Below, piece after piece: positions 52,016 through 57,176 of a stretch of DNA of 57,176 bases (positions are counted from its first letter, which is position 1; each line of letters starts with the position of its first letter). A program made the position numbers and the translations under genes. The DNA is from Nocardia brasiliensis NBRC 14402. Its GTDB lineage: Bacteria; Actinomycetota; Actinomycetes; Mycobacteriales; Mycobacteriaceae. Location of the stretch: positions 1-57,176 of the forward strand of contig NZ_BAFT02000064.1 in the NCBI RefSeq assembly GCF_000308475.2, written 5' to 3'. Under the pieces are notes generated by a model. It was not told the DNA's origin. It worked only from the letters and a program-made list of their open reading frames with translations, and searched no databases.

Positions 52016-52747
52016 ATGCACACCACCACAGTCGGTTTCATCTACCCCGATCACGCGGCCGAGGACGACTACCCGCGCGCCGCCGCGGTGCTCGGCGCCG
52101 ACCTGCCGGTGGCCCATATCTACGGCACCGACCTGCACGCCGTCCCCGAGCTGCTGGACCTGGGTAGCCCGGACAAGCTGCGCCACGGCGCCGAACTGCT
52201 CGCCCCGCACCGGCCGCAGGCCGTGGTCTGGGCTTGTACCTCAGGCAGTTTCGTCTACGGCCCGCGCGGGGCGCGCGAACAGGTCGACGCGCTGGCCACC
52301 GCCGCGGGCGTGCCCGCCACCAGCACCAGCTTCGCCTTCGTCGACGCGGTGCACGCGCTCGGCCTGGACACCGTCGCCGTCGCCGCCAGCTATCCGGACG
52401 ACGTCGCGCGGCTGTTCGTCGAATTCCTCGCCGACGCGGGCATCCGCGTCGTCTCGATGCGCAGCGCAGGCATCGACACCGCCGCCGAGGTCGGCACGCT
52501 GGACGCCGCACAGGTCCGGCAGCTGGCCGTGGCCAACGATCATCCCGAAGCCCAGGCGCTGCTCATCCCGGACACGGCCATGCATACGCTTGCCGTGCTG
52601 CCGGAACTGGAAGCCGCCCTCGGCAAGCCGGTGCTGACCGCGAACCAGGTCACTATCTGGGCCGGGCTGCGACTGGCGGGCCGCACCGCGACCTGCCCCG
52701 CCCTCGGCACCCTGTTCACAGAAAGGCACGCCCATGCCGCTCGTTGA
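52016..52747 (+). CDS. Maleate isomerase-like paralogue lacking the second cysteine
   Basis: A 243-residue member of the same family as the gene before it. The first cysteine is kept (AVVWACTSGSFVYGPRGARE). The second is replaced: where the first protein has SCTNLPT, this one has ALLIPDTAMHTLAVLPELE, an Asp in place of Cys. The rest, KPVLTANQVTIWAGLRLAG, matches well. Without the second Cys normal isomerase chemistry is unlikely, so it may act as a racemase or decarboxylase variant or as a partner subunit. 15 bases downstream of the first; its end overlaps the GntR gene by 14 bases. Confidence 0.85.
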   Translation: MHTTTVGFIYPDHAAEDDYPRAAAVLGADLPVAHIYGTDLHAVPELLDLGSPDKLRHGAELLAPHRPQAVVWACTSGSFVYGPRGAREQVDALATAAGVPATSTSFAFVDAVHALGLDTVAVAASYPDDVARLFVEFLADAGIRVVSMRSAGIDTAAEVGTLDAAQVRQLAVANDHPEAQALLIPDTAMHTLAVLPELEAALGKPVLTANQVTIWAGLRLAGRTATCPALGTLFTERHAHAAR

Positions 52748-53411
52748 GATCGAGCCGGTCAGCAGGCAGTCGACGGCCGAGGTGATCGCCGACCGACTGC
52801 GCGAGGCGATCATGCGCGGCAGTTTCGCGCCCGGCGACCAGCTCGGCGAGGCCGACCTCGCCGCCCGCTTCGACGTATCCCGCGGGCCGGTCCGCGAGGC
52901 CATGCAGCGACTCGTGTCCGAGGGTCTGCTGCACAGCATCCGGCATCGCGGCATCTTCGTCATCGACCTCACCCTCGACGACGTCGCCGACATCTACCAC
53001 GCCAGGACCGCCATCGAGGGCGGCGCGCTCGAGCTGATCCTGGACGGCCGCCGCGAGATCGCGTACGCGGCGCTGCGCGAGAGCGTCGACCAGATGTGCG
53101 CCGCCGCCGAAAACGGCGACGCCGCCGGGCTTTCCGACGCCGATCAGGCCTTCCACGTCGCGCTGGTCGACAGCGCGGGCAGCCCGCGGCTGGCCCGCGC
53201 CGCCCGCACCCTGCTGATCGAGACCCGAATGTGCCTGGGCGCCTTGCAAACCACCAATCCGGACCTGCACGAGCAAGCCCGCGAACACGTCGAACTCCGG
53301 GACGCGATCGGCGCCGGACCCGCCGCCCGCGCGCGCAAGTTGCTGGTCGAGCACATGCGCTGCGCCGTCCAGGCCATCGCCGCGGATCGGAGCGGTCAGC
53401 AGCTGAAGTAG
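52734..53411 (+). CDS. GntR-family regulator with FCD domain
   Basis: A 225-residue regulator. The N-terminal wHTH is AEVIADRLREAIMRGSFAPG, GDQLGEADLAARFDVSRGPV and REAMQRLVSEGLLHSIRHRG. The FCD effector domain follows with DVADIYHARTAIEGGALELI, DADQAFHVALVDSAGSPRL and EHVELRDAIGAG, containing the metal-site His residues. It is the third gene of its transcript and most likely binds the ATTGT-CA-ACAAT sites in the two divergent promoters. Effector probably an intermediate such as a dicarboxylate. It ends 16 bases inside the convergent lipoprotein gene. Confidence 0.93.
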   Translation: MPLVEIEPVSRQSTAEVIADRLREAIMRGSFAPGDQLGEADLAARFDVSRGPVREAMQRLVSEGLLHSIRHRGIFVIDLTLDDVADIYHARTAIEGGALELILDGRREIAYAALRESVDQMCAAAENGDAAGLSDADQAFHVALVDSAGSPRLARAARTLLIETRMCLGALQTTNPDLHEQAREHVELRDAIGAGPAARARKLLVEHMRCAVQAIAADRSGQQLK

Positions 53412-54238
53412 TGCCGCAGGCTCTCGGGCACGCCGTCGGCGGCGGCTTTCGACCAGCACTGGTCGTGCGGAAAGACCAGATAGGTGACCCAGCCGCCGTT
53501 GCCGCGCCGGACTATTCGCTGACTGTCACCGGGCGCATCCCAGACGATGACACCCCAGACGCCGTCGCAGTAGTGCACCTTGGCCTGGTATTCGGTCAGC
53601 CCGCCGATATCGTCCAGGTCGTGCGCGATCGCCCCGGGGGAGCACTGCGGCTGCCCGGTGTCGTCGAACCGCAGCAGGCCTTCGACCACTTCGGCTTCGC
53701 GGACCAGGAAGAGCTGGTGCATCCCCTCCGGAACCGGTTTCGTGCCCGGCGGCGGGGTGCCCATGCCGAACCGATAGCAGCCGAGCGGCACCGCGAAGGT
53801 GGCCGAACCGGAGCCGTCGGTGACCGCCTGCCGGTTCAGCACCTCCCGGGTCTCCCCGAGCGGAATATCGTGCGACGCAGGGTCACACGGCTGCACCAGG
53901 GTGACATAGACCGGCACATTCGGCACCGGCACCTGAGAAAGAGTCCGGGTCTTGATGATCGCCGTACCCATACCGGGCGGCGGCTTGACCGGCGGTGGGT
54001 TGCCCGGCGGCGGTGCACCCGGCGGCGGCGTGACCCGCGGCGGCTGCCCGGGCGACGGAATCGGCTTCGGTGGTTGACCGGGTGACGGATCTGCCGACGG
54101 CACAACGGTTGTCGAGGGCGGTGTCGTCGTCTTTCCCGCCGACGGTTCCGCATCCCCACCGCACCCGGTCCCGACCAGCAGCACCGCGGCGAGCACCCCC
54201 ACCACACGTAACGTCCTGCGACCGACCATCGCCGGCAC
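53396..54238 (-). CDS. Proline-rich lipoprotein
   Basis: A 280-residue protein with a clear lipobox (Leu-Val-Gly-Thr-Gly-Cys) after the hydrophobic LRVVGVLAAVLLV. Residues 30-90 form a Pro/Gly/Ser linker with PGQPP and PPPG repeats. The C-terminal domain of about 190 residues has four or five cysteines (LVQPCDPASHD, VPLGCYRFG, PQCSPGAI, KVHYCDGVWG, CWSK and a final Ser-Cys) and looks like an adhesion or binding domain on the envelope. No family name is offered. Its 3' end overlaps the GntR gene by 16 bases, tail to tail. Confidence 0.8.
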   Translation of the reverse strand: MPAMVGRRTLRVVGVLAAVLLVGTGCGGDAEPSAGKTTTPPSTTVVPSADPSPGQPPKPIPSPGQPPRVTPPPGAPPPGNPPPVKPPPGMGTAIIKTRTLSQVPVPNVPVYVTLVQPCDPASHDIPLGETREVLNRQAVTDGSGSATFAVPLGCYRFGMGTPPPGTKPVPEGMHQLFLVREAEVVEGLLRFDDTGQPQCSPGAIAHDLDDIGGLTEYQAKVHYCDGVWGVIVWDAPGDSQRIVRRGNGGWVTYLVFPHDQCWSKAAADGVPESLRHYFSC

Positions 54239-54335
54239 CTCCCCCGTCAGAGCAACCAGATACCCCGCCTATCGCCACCTTGCACTCGACGGTTACCACT
54301 GGTCAATCCCCATGGATCAGGGGCAGCAGCACAAC

Positions 54336-54755
54336 TCAGCCGAAGGCGGGGGTACTGCGCACCGGAGTGGTTGTGCCGAGGCGTTTTTCGTCCGCGCTCG
54401 CCAGCCAGAAGTACAGCGGGGGCAGGACGACCTCGATCGCCGTCAGGACGATCTGAAACCAGTGCGGCCAGCCGTAGACGGCGACGGAGATGAACCGGCC
54501 GACGGCGCCCAGCAGGAAAATGCCCGCGAGCCAGCGGATCACGGTCGCGGGGATCGGGCGCTGCCGTGCGGCCCAGATCCAGACGACGCCATAGCCGAGG
54601 AAGATCGCGCCGAAGAAGCGGGTCTGGCTGTCGGCCGTGACGCCGGACGAGCCCATATCGGGTATCCCGTCGATGCCTGCCGCCAGGTGGAACACGCCGA
54701 TCGCGACGCAGGCGACACCCATCACGAGGGAAAGCCATTTCAATGCGGCAGCCAT
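54336..54755 (-). CDS. DUF4345-like membrane protein
   Basis: A 139-residue protein with four membrane segments: WLSLVMGVACVAIGVFHLAA, FFGAIFLGYGVVWIWAA, WLAGIFLLGAVGRFISVAVY and FQIVLTAIEVVLPPLYFWLA. The loop GVTADSQTRFFGAIF matches the DUF4345 pattern. Its function is unknown. It diverges from the TetR gene, and the perfect 22-bp inverted repeat between them makes it the likely target of that repressor. Start at MAAALKWLSLVM was chosen as it lies nearest the first segment. Confidence 0.84.
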   Translation of the reverse strand: MAAALKWLSLVMGVACVAIGVFHLAAGIDGIPDMGSSGVTADSQTRFFGAIFLGYGVVWIWAARQRPIPATVIRWLAGIFLLGAVGRFISVAVYGWPHWFQIVLTAIEVVLPPLYFWLASADEKRLGTTTPVRSTPAFG

Positions 54756-54820
54756 ATCGTTCCTCCCCGGGAATCCGGTTGCCGGACAGCAGCTCTCTGC
54801 GATCACCGGTCCGGACACCG

Positions 54821-54876
54821 TAGTTGACGTCTGTCTACTAAGTACCCTACGACCCTTAGTAGACAGACGTCAACTA
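54821..54876. promoter_or_regulatory. Perfect 22-bp inverted repeat (TetR operator pair)
   Basis: Arms at 54821-54842 and 54855-54876 are exact reverse complements, with a 12-base spacer. Each arm contains TTGACGTCTGTCTAC, and GACGTC inside is itself palindromic. The right arm ends 11 bases before the TetR start codon; the left arm lies 66 bases upstream of the DUF4345 start. The symmetry means that the same bound form can act on both promoters. A hairpin in RNA is also possible but the AT content of the arms and position at both promoters favour DNA binding. Confidence 0.85.
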
Positions 54877-54887
54877 AAGTTCGATGG

Positions 54888-55502
54888 ATGAGCACCCGCC
54901 GTCGCCTGTCCCCTGACGCACGCCGCCAGGTGCTGTTGGACGCGGGCGCGCGCTTGTTCGCCGAACGCGCCTACGACGCGGTGCTGATGGAAGACGTCGC
55001 GGCGGCGGCCGGCGTGTCCAGGGCGCTGCTCTATCGCCACTTCCCGAGCAAGCGCGAACTCTTCGCAGGCGTCTACGAGCAGGCCGCGAACCAACTCCTG
55101 GTCGACACGCCCCTCGACAGCGGCGCACCGCTGGCCGAACAACTCGCCGCGGGCCTGACCACCCATTTCGACTACTTCGAGGCGAACGCCAACAGCGTGC
55201 TCGCGGCGAACCGGGTGCTCGCCGAGGATCCGGCGATCCAGGCGATCATCGCGGGCGAACTCGGCGAACTGCGCCGCAGGCTCCTCGAAGCGCTCGGTGT
55301 CGAGGAGCCGGTGCGCACCCGGGTGTCCTCGGTGTTGTCGGGCTGGCTCACCTTCGTCCGGGTGCTCACGGTCGAATGGCTGGAGAACCAGCACTACTCG
55401 CGCGCCGAACTGCTCGAGATCAGCATGGGCGCACTGCTGGGCGCACTGCAGCCGATCCTCGGCCCCGACCTTGTCACCGCCGAAACCGCTGCGCCGCAGT
55501 AG
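54888..55502 (+). CDS. TetR-family repressor
   Basis: A 204-residue repressor. The HTH is ARRQVLLDAGARLFAERAYD, MEDVAAAAGVSRALLYRHFP and SKRELFAGVYEQA. The ligand domain has helices from LAEQLAAGLTTHFDYFEANA to ELLEISMGALLGALQPILG and resembles TetR_C_33-like domains. It is divergent from the DUF4345 gene and its ATG lies right behind the 22-bp repeat, consistent with autorepression. The ligand is not predictable. Confidence 0.93.
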   Translation: MSTRRRLSPDARRQVLLDAGARLFAERAYDAVLMEDVAAAAGVSRALLYRHFPSKRELFAGVYEQAANQLLVDTPLDSGAPLAEQLAAGLTTHFDYFEANANSVLAANRVLAEDPAIQAIIAGELGELRRRLLEALGVEEPVRTRVSSVLSGWLTFVRVLTVEWLENQHYSRAELLEISMGALLGALQPILGPDLVTAETAAPQ

Positions 55503-55516
55503 GTTCCGATCCGCCG

Positions 55517-56422
55517 CTAGAGGTTGGACGGCCGCACGACCATGACCGACGCCGCCCGCTTACCGCTCTCCTGGAGCAGCGCGATCGCCCGGCCTGCCGG
55601 ATCGATCGCCGCGTAGACGCCGCGCAGACCGACCGGCTCGAGCCACCGTCCGTTGCGCAGATCTTCGGCCTGGCTCTCGTCGATCTCGCGGTGCGGGAAG
55701 GCGGTTCGCACGGCCTCGTCCATGTCGAGGCTGAGCAACGAACCGTCCGATTCGGCGGCCGCCGCCAATTCGTCCAGGGTGCGGGCATGTTCGAGAGTGA
55801 ACGGGCCGACCCTGGTGCGGCGCAACGCGGTCAGATGCCCGCCGACGCCGAGCGCCGCGCCCAGGTCGCGCGCCAGCGCCCGAATGTAGGTGCCGGAAGA
55901 ACATTCGACGACCACGTCGAGATCGACGAACTCGCCCGCGGCCACGTCGCGGCGGCCGAGAATGTCGAAGCGGGACACCGTGACCGGCCGGGCGGCCAAC
56001 TGCACGTCCTCGCCCGCGCGATGCCGGGCATAGGCGCGTTCCCCGTCCACCTTGATCGCGCTCACGGTGGCAGGCACCTGATCGATGTCACCGGTGAGTT
56101 TCGCGGTGTGCGCGGCGATTTCGGCATCGGCGAGGTGCAGCGCCGGGGTGGTCGTGCGCACTTCGCCCTCGGCGTCGTCGGTGCTGGTGGCCTGACCGAG
56201 CCGGATCGTCGCGGTGTACGCCTTGGTGGTGAGGGTGAGCAGACCGAGCAGCTTGGTCGCCCGGTCCACGCCGAGCACGAGCACGCCGGTGGCCATCGGA
56301 TCGAGCGTGCCCGCATGCCCGACCTTCTTGGTGTGCAGCAGTTTCCGGCACTTCGCGACGACATCGTGACTGGTCCAGCCGCCGTCCTTGTCGACGATCA
56401 GCAATCCGCCGAGACCGCCCAT
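55517..56422 (-). CDS. truB: tRNA pseudouridine-55 synthase
   Basis: A 301-residue enzyme that modifies U55 in the T-loop of tRNAs. Catalytic Asp lies in HTKKVGHAGTLDPMATGVLV near residue 37; also seen are GLLIVDKDGGWTSHDVVAKC, KAYTATIRLGQATSTDDAEG, SAIKVDGERAYARHRAGEDV and VVECSSGTYIRALARDLGAA. The C-terminal PUA-like part is short, as in actinobacteria. The ATG shares one base with the stop of the phosphopantetheinyl transferase gene (TGATG), so the two are coupled as in mycobacteria. Confidence 0.97.
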   Translation of the reverse strand: MGGLGGLLIVDKDGGWTSHDVVAKCRKLLHTKKVGHAGTLDPMATGVLVLGVDRATKLLGLLTLTTKAYTATIRLGQATSTDDAEGEVRTTTPALHLADAEIAAHTAKLTGDIDQVPATVSAIKVDGERAYARHRAGEDVQLAARPVTVSRFDILGRRDVAAGEFVDLDVVVECSSGTYIRALARDLGAALGVGGHLTALRRTRVGPFTLEHARTLDELAAAAESDGSLLSLDMDEAVRTAFPHREIDESQAEDLRNGRWLEPVGLRGVYAAIDPAGRAIALLQESGKRAASVMVVRPSNL

Positions 56423-57090
56423 CAGACGTGCACGATCGCGGTGAGGATGAACCCGTCGACGATCTGCCACTTGCCGTCGAACGACAACAGCGGCACGCCA
56501 CCGTCGTTCGTCTGCCCGGGCACCAAAATCTGGCTGTGGAACGTGCCGCGGCCGGCACCGACGGCATTGTCCTCGAGCTCGAAGGTGATGTGCGCATCCT
56601 CGAACCCCAGCCAGCGCAGAGTGAGCGGCCACCATGCCTTGAACGTCGCCTCCTTCGCGCAGAAGATCAGGCGGTCCAGGTGCAGCGGGGAATCCGTCGC
56701 GCGCAACCATTCCCGCTCCGGCGGCAGCGAGACCGAGTCCAGTACCCCCTCCGGCAGTTCCGCGTGCGGCTCGGCATCGATCCCGATCGAACGGAAGCGC
56801 AGCTTGTGCCCGAGCGCCGCGGCCCGGTACCCGTCACAGTGGGTGAGGCTGCCGACGATCCCGCGCGGCCAGATCGGCGCGCCACGCTCGCCCTTGCCGA
56901 TCGCCACCGGCGGCTCGCCCAGCTCGGCCAGCGCCAGGCGCGCGCAGTGCCGGGCACCGATGAAGTCCCGCCGCCGCTTCTCCACGGCCTTCGCGATGAG
57001 ATGCTCTTCCGCCGGATGCGCCGTCAGATCCGCCGGAAACTTCAGCAGCTCAGCCGACGCAACCCCCGCAGGCAATATGTTCTCAATCAT
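56422..57090 (-). CDS. pptT: 4'-phosphopantetheinyl transferase (Npt/PptT)
   Basis: A 222-residue Sfp-type transferase that activates acyl- and peptidyl-carrier domains, and in Nocardia also carboxylic acid reductase. The signature is FRSIGIDAEPHAELPEGVL for Mg/CoA and LIFCAKEATFKAWWPLTLRW (the KEA motif). Other conserved parts are KRRRDFIGARHCARLALAEL and GSLTHCDGYRAAALGHK. It looks nearly identical to Nocardia Npt as I recall it, differing only at scattered positions. Nothing certain follows in the last 86 bases. Confidence 0.96.
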   Translation of the reverse strand: MIENILPAGVASAELLKFPADLTAHPAEEHLIAKAVEKRRRDFIGARHCARLALAELGEPPVAIGKGERGAPIWPRGIVGSLTHCDGYRAAALGHKLRFRSIGIDAEPHAELPEGVLDSVSLPPEREWLRATDSPLHLDRLIFCAKEATFKAWWPLTLRWLGFEDAHITFELEDNAVGAGRGTFHSQILVPGQTNDGGVPLLSFDGKWQIVDGFILTAIVHV

Positions 57091-57176
57091 CGCGGACGAG
57101 CCTAGTCGAGCGCCCCACCCCGTTCACGCACCCCTTCTGCGTTCCCGCACACGCTGTGCCAGGCCGTAGCGGGGCG

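Noticed and set aside
1..57176. CRISPR arrays, insertion sequences, prophage genes, rRNA
   Set aside because: No regularly spaced repeats, transposase, integrase, capsid or rRNA sequences were seen.

Overview
This is a contiguous piece of a high-GC actinobacterial chromosome, most likely Nocardia. The last gene encodes a phosphopantetheinyl transferase that looks very close, from memory, to the Nocardia Npt partner of carboxylic acid reductase. The backbone genes also follow the order seen in mycobacteria and nocardiae: clgR-cinA-pgsA-argA, ftsK, rnj-dapA, flavodoxin/TPR/dapB, pepR-pnp-rpsO-ribF-sirR, truB-pptT. Start codons include many GTG, four-base ATGA/GTGA overlaps are common, and terminators mostly lack long U-tracts.

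Layout. Positions 1-2113 hold the stress regulator clgR (cut by the window edge), a CinA C-terminal-type amidohydrolase, a phosphatidylglycerophosphate synthase-like enzyme and a divergent ArgA-type acetyltransferase. Positions 2137-8794 look like accessory material inserted between argA and ftsK: YciI-like protein, two related six-cysteine exported proteins flanking terC and a methyltransferase, a small ORF with terminator, an odd tRNA-like gene with a UAG anticodon, an alpha/beta hydrolase, a DUF417 membrane protein, a CGNR regulator and a decayed ABC-exporter remnant. Positions 8813-16427 carry ftsK, a DinB/TIGR03085 protein, two small exported proteins and the rnj-dapA pair. Positions 16575-24842 hold a ribbon-helix-helix protein with its own repeated sites, a YcaQ-type glycosylase, a three-gene signalling operon, the dapB group and a vapBC-like pair.

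Positions 25043-35838 are accessory metabolism and regulation: zinc alcohol dehydrogenase, DUF418 membrane protein, a second two-component system, a VOC protein that seems to start at CTG, a GDSL hydrolase, a membrane pentapeptide-repeat protein, a D-amino-acid oxidase-like enzyme and an AarF/UbiB kinase, closed by tRNA-Gly(GCC). An MFS exporter with a divergent ArsR-like regulator follows. Positions 37653-44053 are core: pepR, pnp, rpsO, ribF and a SirR/MntR-type regulator.

Positions 44089-53411 form the most distinctive region, a catabolic island between sirR and truB. It has a tartrate/D-malate dehydrogenase-like enzyme, an aldehyde dehydrogenase, a class III aminotransferase, a DUF3830 protein, an amidase preceded by a 26-codon ORF, a D-2-hydroxyacid dehydrogenase, two maleate-isomerase-like proteins (one lacking the second cysteine) and a GntR/FCD regulator. 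Two divergent promoters in it share the same 16-base sequence holding an ATTGT-CA-ACAAT palindrome, which suggests one regulon run by the GntR protein. The end holds a proline-rich lipoprotein, a DUF4345 protein and a TetR regulator sharing a perfect 22-bp inverted repeat, then truB and the phosphopantetheinyl transferase. All functional calls rest on reading the sequence and recalled family features; no searches were run.
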